Both the position numbers and the translations under genes were made by a program. Shown in pieces: positions 44,300-54,689 of a stretch of DNA of 64,000 nt. The stretch spans positions 384,881-448,880 of the forward strand of contig LNAC01000036.1 of the NCBI GenBank assembly GCA_002007465.1. Direction: 5' to 3'. Every line of letters starts with the position of its first letter. Positions within the stretch are counted from its first letter, which is position 1. The notes below the pieces were generated by a model. It ran no database searches. It was given only the letters and a program-made list of their open reading frames with translations, and was not told the DNA's origin. Origin of the DNA: Ailurus styani. Its lineage: Eukaryota; Chordata; Mammalia; Carnivora; Ailuridae.

Positions 44300-45343
44300 T
44301 ATGGAGGCAAGAACCACATCTCTCCCAAGTCTGGCTCAGGACTTGGAACACCATAGTTGCTCAGCAGGTTTTCATGGAATCAACTACATGAAGGCAGACC
44401 AATTGCTGAGAGTGATATTTGAACTATCAACTTTCTCTCTTTTCCTGGAGAAGAACTGAGGATTGAAGCCTACTGAAACTAACATGTATTTGTCATTCTC
44501 CTTTTCCTTCAATGTCAAGGATTATGTGAAGTAACATGGTCTGTAAAAGAAACAAGATGAATGTTGCTGATTGCAAATATCATGAAAGCCCTTCTACTAC
44601 ACTGATCAGTTAGAAGTTTCCTGAACATCTCCAGGAGGAGTCGGACTGGCACTTCCATCAGTGTGTCTCTCCCAGAATCATGCCTCTCAGATATGGCAGG
44701 TTGCTGCTGAGATTCCCTACGGGGTTCCAGTTTTCTCAATGCTATTAGTCTTCAGAAACCAAAGTTGAAGGTATTTTTCCTCCTTTAGAGTAGATCCAGC
44801 AAAAGTCCAATTGCACCACTGAGATTCAGAGAATACTCAGGAAATCTCTTGCTGTCATTCCAGTTTATGAGCTTGTTTTATGTACTTATAATCATATTGC
44901 ATCTTTGAACAAAGACAAACCTCTTCAAATTTAATTATCTACACTATTCACCCACATGATGGAGCTGGGTTTTTGCTAAATCAAAATGCTGCTTCGGATC
45001 TTCAGAGAGGGTGATTATTATAACAGAGCAAGGGACTCAAAAGGCACTTGCACTGATCCCTGTTCACTCAGGGTTCTCAGTGGAGAGGTTTACAATGCAC
45101 AGTCAGAAGTCTTTGAGTACTTATGTTCTGAGTACCCAAAGCTCCTAAGACCAGCCCCCACCACGACCCATCAGGCTAGCAATTATGTCTTCCCTTAACT
45201 AATCATGTAGAAGACACTGAAAAATTTCTAAAAGGAGTTTTTATATATTCTGAGAGAAATACTGGAATAAGTGTCCAACAACCAATGAGATTACTTGAGA
45301 AAAAGGGCACAACGTGGAAATATTCATTCTGGAGTTTTATTTT
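44300..45343. other. Unique sequence
   Basis: No repeat named. The minus frame at 44515-44739 and plus frame at 44986-45198 have no recognisable domains. Confidence 0.35.
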
Positions 45344-45357
45344 TAAAGGCCCTTTCT

Positions 45358-45545
45358 GGGGCACCTGGGTGGCTCAGTGGGTTAAAGCCTCTGCCTTCAG
45401 CTTAGGTCATGATCTCAGGGTCCTGGGATCGAGCCCCGCATCAGGCTCTCTGCTCAGCAGGGAGCCTGCCTCCTCCTCTCTCCCTGCCTGCCTCTCGGCC
45501 TACTTGTGATCTCTATCTGTCAAATAAATAAAAATAAAAAAAAAA
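45358..45545 (+). mobile_element. Full-length CAN-SINE
   Basis: GGGGCACCTGGGTGGCTCAG through GCCTACTTGTGATCTC to AAATAAATAAAAATAAAA. Perfect 12-bp target duplication TAAAGGCCCTTT at 45344-45355 and 45546-45557. Confidence 0.96.
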
Positions 45546-45559
45546 TAAAGGCCCTTTGT

Positions 45560-46560
45560 TACATTATTCAGTTATTTATTACTTAAAATATTTATTGAGC
45601 TCTTACTAAATGTAGGCACTAAGCAAGGAGAATCTTGAGGACCCCAATATTTACTGCAACTTCCCTGCTACATTCTCACTCTGAATATAATAGAACGTGC
45701 TTATAATTACATCCGTTCCCTAAAAAGAAACCAGCAAGTTCTGTTTCTATTATTATTAGCATGAGAGGCTTATATAAGGGATGCATCAAAAAAAAATCAC
45801 ACCCAAATACAACAACTGACAGTCTGTGACAATCTAATTGCATTTCTGCCATACCAGAGAAGCTATTTGTTGTCACTAATAATGATGCCATAAATTAACA
45901 ATCAACTGGAAAGAGACAGTTTTAAATGCAACCTCTTCATAATTTAAAGCAGGTCTTTGGTACTAAACATATTACCAGTACAGCTAAGTGTTCTTAGAAA
46001 GTAAACGTGTCTCTCCTCCTCACTTTGTAGTACATGCTATGATCAAAAGGGGGGATTGCAAGTCAGCAATCCTTTGCAAAAGCACGAATAGTGGAGAAGT
46101 GTTAGGTGGCATTACCTCTACTCTTTCTGTGTTGGAGATAGCACTTTCTGTGTCAGGGAGCCCAGAAAGCATTAGAAATGGAGCAGCTCAAGAATGTTTC
46201 TTTTGCATGTCTTAACTGATACGCTATAGGGTGGTAGTTAAGAATATGGACTTCTGAAGTCATGTCAGGTTGATTCCAATTGTTCACTTTCTAGAGCTAT
46301 ATACAGCTCAACGGAGAAACCCGTAACCATGTGTGGTATTTAAATGCACATGAATTAAAGTTAAATAAAATGTAAAAAGTGAACCCCACACTCATATGGG
46401 TCACACTTCAAGTGCTCCGATATTGAGTATCATTACAGAAAGGTCTGCTGATCAGTGCTATTCTAGAACAATCATTCTCCACTTCCACTGCCGACATTTT
46501 CATCACCCATCTGTGCTGAAGAAGTCTTCTCTCTTCTTCCACTTTTGCTCCTCCATAATT
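45560..46560. other. Unique sequence with MIR start
   Basis: 45575-45660 resembles a decayed mammalian-wide repeat. 46225-46285 carries GTGGTAGTTAAGAATATGG and CTTCTGAAGTCATGTCAGG, the 5' part of a plus-strand MIR. No gene seen. Confidence 0.45.
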
Positions 46561-47145
46561 TCTTCTGCAGTCAAAGGTCAGTGACATCATTGTAAAACTT
46601 AGGTCACACTATCCTCTTCCACAGTTTCTCTTTATATGAGAGTAAAACACAAGCTCATTACTGTGACCTACCAAAGTTTACACAGCATGGCTCCTATAGA
46701 TCTTTCTTACCTTCTACCCTACCACTCCACATTGTACACCCCAGCCCTTCCTTCTTTCAAGCCACAATGTCTTTTTGCTGGTATCTGAATGTGCCAACCT
46801 TTAAGGGTTTTTACCTAGAAACTCCCATCATGAGAAATGATCTTCCTTTTGCTATCATATGATTTACTTTTGTTGTTCAATTAATCTCCAATTAAGATTA
46901 ATTTCTCCTAGAAGACCTTGCACGGATACTTCCTTATGTTTTATTTTATGTTTTATATAGTCCTCACCCTTACCTGTTTGTTAATTTGATGATTGACATA
47001 TTTTGTTTATGGCTTATCTTTATCCACTGTAATATTATCTCGATGAAATCAGTATTCTTATAGCTTTGGTTCTATCCTGAACTCTCAGTGCCTAGCGACC
47101 CTCTTGCCTAGCATAGATGGCAGCTCAATAAATCGTTTCAAGTGA
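46560..47145 (+). mobile_element. L2 LINE fragment
   Basis: ACACAGCATGGCTCCTATAG, CTACCACTCCACATTGTAC, TTCTTTCAAGCCACAATGTC, AACTCTCAGTGCCTAGCG, GGCAGCTCAATAAATCG. Order and content match the L2 3' region. Confidence 0.8.
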
Positions 47146-47169
47146 CAGCATTTTAAATGTAGACTACCT

Positions 47170-47310
47170 CTCTGAGCCACTGGAAAGTTCAGATGCATTA
47201 TTTAATTCTCAAAGTCTCCTTCTATAGGAGGTAGTAATAATACCTTTGTTCTATAGATGAAGAAAGTGCTTAGAGAATATTTAGCACCCTTTTCACGTTT
47301 AATAAATGGC
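47170..47310 (-). mobile_element. MIR remnant
   Basis: TTATTTAATTCTCAAAGTC, TAATACCTTTGTTCTATAG followed by ATGAAGAAAG, as in antisense MIR. Confidence 0.5.
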
Positions 47311-47692
47311 AGTGCATAGCAGTGTATTTCTCTAGACTCCTTACCCAATGCAGCTATTGGACTGTGAAACACAAGATCTGGCAATTGCTACGGAAGCAGA
47401 AGCAGAGTGAATATTAGGAGCAATTTGGTTAATCTCTCCTTAACATGAATTACCCACTCCGAGCTTCTCCCTCATCTGTCTAATGACTAAATTATATCTA
47501 CATGGTTCTTCCTGTCACATATCTGCCTAAGATGTGACCTAAGTTGAATAGTACGACCCTAGCCAAGCTGATCACGTTGCTTATTCCTAAAAGAAAGTCA
47601 AATTTTGAGGTCTATATCAGAATATTTAAGTAGACAACACCATAGGGATAACAGTGCATGATGAGAAATTACACTAAACTCTCTAAAGGCTT
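47311..47692. other. Unique sequence
   Basis: Nothing recognised. Confidence 0.3.
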
Positions 47693-47709
47693 CTCTCCTT
47701 ATCAATTTT

Positions 47710-47918
47710 TTTCTTTTTTTTAGGATTTTATTTATTTATTTGACAGAGATAGAGAGAGAGAGAGAGATCACAAGTAGGCAGAGAGGTAGGCAGAGGGAGA
47801 GTGGGAAGCAGGCTCCCTGCTGAGCAGAGAGCCCCATGCGGAGCTCAATCCCTGGACCCTGAGATTATGACCTGAGCTGAAGGCAGAGGCTTAACCCACT
47901 GAGCCACTCAGGTGCCCC
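47710..47918 (-). mobile_element. Full-length CAN-SINE
   Basis: TAGGATTTTATTTATTTATT, CACAAGTAGGCAGAGAGG, and 5' end CCACTCAGGTGCCCC. Target copies TCTCCTTATCAATTT before and TCTCCTTAACAATTT after. Confidence 0.95.
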
Positions 47919-47934
47919 TCTCCTTAACAATTTC

Positions 47935-50600
47935 TAATCTTATATATGATTACACATATAGACTCCTTTCAGATCAGTTATGTGACTTAATTTACCTCCT
48001 TGAACCACTGCAACTTTTATATGTTAGCTTTTATATACAACTATGAGATGACCAAGCCCATTCAACAGAGTACAAGATACACAAGTATTTTGAATATCAA
48101 AAGTACCTCCTATGTTTGAATATTACACATATGAGACACCAAGAAGACCCAACATGTTTTCTAAGGACAAAACATAAATATGTTGAGGATTTGAGTTATG
48201 GATCCAATTATCATGGGCATAAGACAATGATCCACCCAATCAAGCTCCTGAAAGCTCAATATTCACTTTCTACTGATTTTATGCATAGAGGAAATTGATT
48301 TTGACACCATTAGCTTCCCTTACCAAACAAGCTATCCTTCCTCAGGGGCTGCACCTTCTAAGGAGGAAATGCCAGATCTATCGGTCCATCCAACTCTAAC
48401 AAGAAATAGGATGGAATTGACCATTTTCAGGAGAAGTTCAAGATGGTCTGGCCTCCTGCTTAGAAACAGAAATCAATTCTGTTAGATTTTCTCCTAAAGG
48501 TGTGTTAGCTTTGTAAGATCACCAAGGCAATGCCTCAAACTTCGTCAAATATGTAAGGGCCAGAGGAGGACAGTCACAGCGATGGTGAGGAAACACAGAC
48601 TGGAGAAGAAATTAAAGGACTGGTAGCTGGGTGTTTCTTGGTGTTGTTCCTAGAGGATGTGTTATTTAATTATCACAAACTATCCTCCCCAAACTGGATC
48701 TCATGATTCGATACTTGGCCTAACTCCACCTGATAGTCTCCATACCCCTAATCCCACAATCTGCTCATCACTTTTCAGATATACCACACAGTTTTCCACC
48801 TTCCTACTTTACTCAGACAAAACCTTCTGCTTAAATTTTTTATTTCCACATTTATGGTTAAAGAAAGCCTGGGAGGTGCATCGTATTTCAATATTTAGAG
48901 AAGTGGAAGGAGAGAGGTGGTTTCTGTCCCACAACATGAAAATGAGTCACCCTTCCCCTAGCTTTCTCAGTATGATGACAATTCTCTTCTAAGATCGCCT
49001 TAATTTACCACAGTGATTAAGTGACTACTGTGACATTAAACCCTTATGGTTACCAGTAAAACAATCTGTTTTACCCACAGGAGTTTATAAGCCTCTTAAG
49101 GTCATGGTGCACATCTAACTCATTTTTTTAATTGCCCAGAGGTTCTACAGCTATTCCATAAGCATATTAGAAGGTCAATGACTATTAAATAAACAAAAGC
49201 ATGATCCATCAGCTTCAAAGGGAATCTTAGCCAGAAGGAACCCAAGAAACCTCTTGACAGAAAATGAACGGCTCAAATCCACCGCGAACCGTGGCCAAAA
49301 CACATGCCTTGCTTTCAGAAATACTGAATCCATGTCATACCTTTGAACAAATCTGAGGCGTCAAGAAAGACTCACCATATGACATCTTCCCTGGAGGTTT
49401 AAGCAAAGGCAAATTGATTTGAGTACCTGGCCAAATAGGGGCATTCCTGTGGGGTAGGAGGGGCTGAGGACTTTTGAGAAGATTTTGATCAGCATGAAAT
49501 TCTCCTCAGGAAGGGAAACAGGGAGGAGACAGTATTTGTTAGGCAGCTTATGGATGGATGGGCAGCCAAATGGCTTGATGGGATAAGAAGAAATAGTTCT
49601 AAATCCACTTCCCTTGTTCCTGTCAAAAAATTTTCCCATTCCTGTGACAGGACTGGGCTTCTGTCCAGTCTGTGTTTACCAGACTATATGTCTCTTTATT
49701 CCTGAATGGAAAAGATATAAATGCTAAGACTGGAATAACATTTATTATGTTGATGTAGCTATAAATATAGATGGAGATTGATATTAGCTATTTCTATTGA
49801 TAAAGACATAGATACTATCTGATTACCTGTAGACCAGTGTATACTGGAGTGTATCAGAATCATTTGTGGAGTTTTCAAAATAGATATCAACTGATAACTG
49901 ATATCTAAAGTCCATAAAATCAGCATTTTGAAGAACCGTCTCATATAACTACCATGTAAAATCTTAGAAGCCCTTGCAGCATGCATCCATTGAGATGACT
50001 ACAGTTCTCTTTTCTCTCTTAAAATGGTGTTTACAAGCAAATAAGTCCCCTAAGAAGAAATAATTACCTTGTTTTTAGGTGTTTTACACATTTTTAGAGC
50101 AAAAACATCATATTGTATAGTTGAATATTACTATTTTGCATAGTAAAAGGAATTATATAATGAGGTGAGGGTTTATTTACAGATTAAAATAAGAAACAAA
50201 TGCCAAAATCATCCTTGTTGGATAATCCTTATTCTTTGGAATCTTAAACCTGGCCATTAGAATAACAATGATTTCTTTCTCATGGTCATTTGAGATAAAA
50301 ATAATATTTATTTTTTCTTAGATACAGAGAGTGAATGGTTTAGATCAGTTGTTGGAAAGGTCACTACAGCTTTTAAAGGATGTGATATAAAAATATGTCA
50401 AGATCTAAGAATATTAAGACTTAAGGGTGAGAAGTCAGAAAAGAACTAATATTCATTAGTCACTACAAATCAAGTCCACATATGAAAACTTCCATAAACT
50501 CAAGAACTACAGAAAAATTATTACACTCATTTGACATATTAAGACAAATCTGTAGAAAACCATTTTAACATGTCTTTAGATTTATTAAATAACAAAATTC
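47935..50600. other. Long stretch without clear repeats
   Basis: About 2.7 kb of mostly unique sequence. A weak MER5-like string (GTATCAGAATCATTTGTGG) lies at about 49853. Frames at 48657-48992 (111 codons) and 49361-49639 (minus, 92 codons) have no domain I recognise and no defensible splice context. Confidence 0.4.
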
Positions 50601-50614
50601 AACTGAGTAAATTT

Positions 50615-50782
50615 GAAGATTTTTCTTTTAATCTGAAGATCTAATTGGCTTCATCAACCCATTTATGGATCAGGTAGCATCCCATCTAGCAAGTAAAGGA
50701 TGATCCACAATGCTAAACAAAAACAAAACAAAAAGGTTTTTAACTACAGAGAGAAAGGGCTGAAAGAAAGAGAAAAAGAAAG

Positions 50783-50841
<59 letters not shown>

Positions 50842-51085
50842 AAAAGAAAAAGAAAGAAAGGGATTTATTAACAAGGAATGCATTGTTTGGCAAGATTCTT
50901 GCCCTCCTAAAGGGAACGGAAGGCTTCTATTGGTAAATTTCCTAGTATTGACCAGGACATTCCATATTGACTGGTTAAAGGTTATACTCCTAAGGGGCTG
51001 AAACTGTAGTTAGGTTAGGTATTAAGTCTTGGTTTGTCACACATGGCATAAGTGACACCATTTTGGCCTATGATTTTTTTTAACA
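50615..51085 (+). mobile_element. Possible LTR-like ancient repeat with (GAAA)n insert
   Basis: GATCTAATTGGCTTCATCAA, GGTAGCATCCCATCTAGC, GGATTTATTAACAAGGAATG, GGGGCTGAAACTGTAGTTAGG and AAGTGACACCATTTTGGCC resemble an old mammalian repeat I remember, probably an LTR. Family not named. Confidence 0.4.
50763..50860. repeat. (GAAA)n microsatellite
   Basis: About 100 bp of GAAA units with a few GAAAAA interruptions. The Lys/Glu/Arg-rich plus frame at 50700-50936 is this repeat translated. Confidence 0.97.
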
Positions 51086-51116
51086 TATTTCAACTGACAT
51101 TTATTGAGTATGTCTT

Positions 51117-51312
51117 CTTTTTTTTTAAAGGCTTTATTTATTTATTGAGATCGAGCAAGAGAGAGCATGAGCAGGGATGGGGTAGGCAGAGGGAGGGGAG
51201 AAGTAGACTCCCCACTGAGCAGAGAGCTGGACTTGGGGCTTGGTCCCAGGACTCCAGGATCAGGACCTGATGGAAGGCAGATGTTTAACTGACTGAGCCA
51301 CCCAGCTGCCCC
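51117..51312 (-). mobile_element. Older CAN-SINE
   Basis: TTTAAAGGCTTTATTTATTT, GAGCATGAGCAGGGATGG, and 5' end CCACCCAGCTGCCCC. Target copies ATTGAGTATGTCTT and ACTGAGTACATCTT, two mismatches, so it is fairly old. Confidence 0.93.
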
Positions 51313-51339
51313 TACTGAGTACATCTTGTTGCTACGTGC

Positions 51340-51990
51340 ATTTTATAACATGGCAGGCAGCCTCTAAAATGGACTAATAATCCCCATATCCAAGGAATTC
51401 ATGGCCTGGCATGATGTTCTCCCTCTAAGTGGGATCTGGATTTAGTGACACTCACTTCTAATGAATAGAACTAAATGCAGCCATTCCAATGTCCATGCAA
51501 CATCTACCTCCTTGGTTTTATTTCTGACCATTTTCTGATCACTCTTGCACAAACAATTCGGTTAAGACTAGGTGCTAATATATTGTACAGCTGCTTTAAG
51601 CAACCTGCTGCTTTGGCTGCGGCTGGGAACCACTGACTTTCCCAGCAAGTTCTGATTAGCATTTTGTTCCTGACAAGCACTTTTCTCTCTGAATGCCAAT
51701 GCAGGAGTGATTGTTGTCACTGCCGCACTTTAGGCTTCTACTGTACACATACTCTGTAGTTTGCCCCTGCATACTGAAAACACATGATTCACCACTGACA
51801 CACTCCAGACGTGAGCCTTTTCCCCCGATTTCCAGGAACATGTGCCTTTTGAGGGGAAATAATCCCATGCCGACTGCACTCACGATGGATTTGGAAAGTA
51901 TGTGGGGTTGGAACTGGCATTTTTGAGTTCCCTTTTTAAATGATTGGTACTTAAGATATATTAAAGATAGCCTCTTTAATACCTACCTGA
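51340..51990. other. Unique or ancient sequence, less AT-rich
   Basis: 51350-51480 (GGCAGGCAGCCTCTAAAATGG, ATTCATGGCCTGGC) resembles an old LTR-like repeat. 51560-51930 is repeat-free and relatively GC-rich with small frames on both strands, and no domain seen. Confidence 0.35.
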
Positions 51991-51994
51991 CAAT

Positions 51995-52410
51995 TTGTGA
52001 GGATTATTTTACTTCCTCATCCCTCAGTTTTTCATCTATGAAATGGAGATAATTTGTTTGTGTATAGAGTACTGATCTAAGTTTATCTGACTTATTTCTT
52101 TTTTTTTAAATTTTATTTATTTATTTGACAGAGAGACACAGTGAGAGAGGGAACACAAGCAGGTGAAGTGCGAGAGGGTGAAACAGGCTTCCCGCTGAGC
52201 AGGGAGACTAATGCAGGGCTCAATCCTAGGGCCCTGGGATCATGACCTGAGCCAAAGGCAGGTGCTTAATGACTGAGCCACCCAGCGGCCCCTTATCTGA
52301 CTCATTTCTAAGATGGGAAGAAATAATCTCATTAATTATTTTTTCATCTGACCTTTGAAATGCAGCAGTGCATAGCACTGAGCCAACATACTGTGAGCAT
52401 TCACTGCATG
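51995..52410 (+). mobile_element. MIR remnant split by a SINE
   Basis: CCTCAGTTTTTCATCTATG followed by AAATGGAGATAAT is the MIR 3' half. It is interrupted by the SINE at 52100-52292 and resumes with a duplicated target site. Confidence 0.6.
52100..52292 (-). mobile_element. CAN-SINE inside a MIR
   Basis: T run, AAATTTTATTTATTTATTTG, GGAACACAAGCAGGTGAAG, and 5' end CCACCCAGCGGCCCC. Target duplication TTATCTGACTTATTTCT at 52083-52099 and TTATCTGACTCATTTCT at 52293-52309, one mismatch. Confidence 0.95.
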
Positions 52411-52749
52411 TTTTCCTCCTTTTTTTTAAAGAGATGATAAGAAGTGGTCGATATATTTGTCCCAGGCATGCAAACAGATTTTATAATTTCCCTTCTTTCA
52501 GGGCTTTATAGTATTCTAAAAAAATTATAATTTCAAAGAATTCCAATCTATTCTATTTGTGTTACGAGCAAATCTACTTCAACTTTCCATAAATAATTCC
52601 AATCGACTGTTAAATGGGTTTCACCAAAATGTATATCTGGGGGTGTGGCATACTGAGTGATTGCTACTGGCAAAGGGGGATGAGGAAAATTAGTAAAAAG
52701 GCTATGATCCCAAGCCTGCTCTTTAAAATAGGCCTCTCTTCTGAGTGGT

Positions 52750-52915
52750 ATGATAGCCATTATTTATTGAGAACTCGCCAAGCCTAGGATACTTTATCTC
52801 CAGTTCTCACATCCACTCTTGCAGATAACATATAGTTTCTCAGAGTACAAAATGGAGATGAGGATTTAGATAAATGTTCCAAGGTCACAGATGATCAGTA
52901 GTACTTAGGACTTAA
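52750..52915 (-). mobile_element. MIR remnant
   Basis: TTATTTATTGAGAACTCGCC, then AAAATGGAGATGAGGATTTAG and TTCCAAGGTCACAGATGATC, the antisense MIR order. Another short antisense MIR (ATGTAACTTGCCAAAGGCAC) lies at about 53290-53395. Confidence 0.6.
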
Positions 52916-53399
52916 AAAATAGTTTGCTTTTCTTTCCCAAATTCCCAACACAGAACCCTGTTCACTACCTGTATCTGGCTATTACTAGTAGTATTAATAG
53001 TAATAATCCAAAAAGATGAAGTCAGAATGGAGACTAAAACAACAATAAAAAATAAAACCAAGAGGAAATTATTCCAATAAAGTAGAAGAATAAATATTGC
53101 TATGTTCATGAATGAATTTGATAGAGGAGTTCCAGAACAAACAAACCTTGCTCCATAAGGTATAGACAGTTAGAATCATAATCATAAGTGCTCAGTGGAG
53201 TAGGTGCTTTTCCATTAAGATACTTTTCTCATCCTTGTTGCAAGGACTGTGAGAGATGATTTGTACTGAGTGTTGTCTTTATGTCTATTTTATGTTAGGA
53301 GCATCTAAAGTTAGAGAAGCCATGTAACTTGCCAAAGGCACACAATGAGAAATCAAAGGGACATATATTTACCATGTAGTCTGACTTCTAGGCCATCAT

Positions 53400-54110
53400 C
53401 TTAACTACTCAGCAAATACTGTTTCCTATCAAATGCTGACGTTTGTTATCTAAGGAATGTTTAAGGACACATGGGTTGGGACCTGACATTAAAATAAATG
53501 ACCCAGAAAAAGATGAGAAACTTTTATCACAGATGAAGGGAAAACATTTATTACATAATCAGATGGTGTGCTATGAACAGCACATTGAGTGTTTTACTGA
53601 AAAACTATACTATTTTTTTTTCACAGACAAAACATGGTGGTGATCTATGATTTGCATATCAACACAAGAGAAGGCTTTAAATATATTTCATTCCAGGTGG
53701 AAACATGGTACACTAAAAAAATCAATAAATTATAATAGATTTAATAAATAATAATAAATGAATGATCAACACAAGACATAATTCATGTTCAAGGTGATTG
53801 TTTTTTCCCTAGATTTCAATACCTTTTAGTTAAATTCTGTACTAATTTAATCAATTATATTGGTTAATGGCAATGGAGTACACATAACATACACTCGGAA
53901 TGACAAGAAAAGGAAAAAAATGTAATGTGATCATGGCTTGGAAAGATGACACTGAAAGAAGGCCTGATCTGAATCTTTATGACTATCCTTTATTTGACAC
54001 AGGTAGTATTGGTTAGGTAACTATATCAATAGTTCCTACTTTGCTAGTTATCTGAATTATGGATATTGAATTGCCATTACCCTGTGGTTGGAAATTGCGA
54101 TAGCTTAAAG
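53400..54110. other. Unique AT-rich sequence
   Basis: Nothing recognised. 53705-53765 is an A/T-rich tract. Confidence 0.3.
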
Positions 54111-54114
54111 TCAC

Positions 54115-54245
54115 CATTTTAAGCCAGTATGGCATTGTACAGAGTATGCTGAGTTTGAAATCAAAAGATATGTTTCTGAATCCTACAACCATTTTGACTA
54201 TGTGTGTGGTTATCAGATAAGATTCAGAATCCCAATTAAATTTGA
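54115..54245 (+). mobile_element. MIR remnant
   Basis: AGTATGGCATTGTACAGAG, GAGTTTGAAATCAAAAG, TGTTTCTGAATCCTAC, TTTTGACTATGTGTGTGG match the MIR 5' half and core in order. Confidence 0.6.
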
Positions 54246-54338
54246 ATCTTAGATAAATATATTATTTTTTGCTTGTTTTGGCATAGAAATATTCCAAATA
54301 TGGGTATGGGACATGCTTACACTAGAAATTACTCATTA

Positions 54339-54423
54339 CATCTGTAACTAATGAATCATTTAACACTGCATCAAGGACTAATTACATACAATACAGTGGC
54401 TAACTGAACATAATTTTAAAAAA
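54339..54423 (+). mobile_element. Extremely 5'-truncated carnivore LINE-1 (85 bp)
   Basis: AACTAATGAATCATTTAACAC, TGCATCAAGGACTAATTAC and ATAATTTTAAAAAA are the last bases of a carnivore L1 3' end (the antisense counterpart starts the element at 39645). It is bounded by a perfect 15-bp duplication AGAAATTACTCATTA at 54324-54338 and 54424-54438. Confidence 0.88.
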
Positions 54424-54477
54424 AGAAATTACTCATTATTTATCTGAAATTTAAATTTAAATGGGAATCCTGTTGTT

Positions 54478-54677
54478 TTTTTTTTTTAAAGATTTTATTT
54501 ATTTATTTCACAGAGGGAGAGAGATCACAAGGAGGCAGAGAGGCAGGCAGAGAGAGAAAGGGGGAAGCAGGCTCCCCGCTGAGCAGGGAGCCCGACGCGG
54601 GCCTCGATCCCAGGACGCTGAGATCATGACCTGAGCCGAAAGCAGAGGCTTTAACCCACTGAGCCACCCAGGCGCCC
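54478..54677 (-). mobile_element. Full-length young CAN-SINE
   Basis: T run, AAAGATTTTATTTATTTATT, CACAAGGAGGCAGAGAGG, CCACCCAGGCGCCC. The target copy TGGGAATCCT occurs at 54462 and 54678. Confidence 0.96.
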
Positions 54678-54689
54678 TGGGAATCCTCT

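Noticed and set aside
50700..50936. Lys/Glu/Arg-rich frame resembling a coiled coil
   Set aside because: Translation of the (GAAA)n array.
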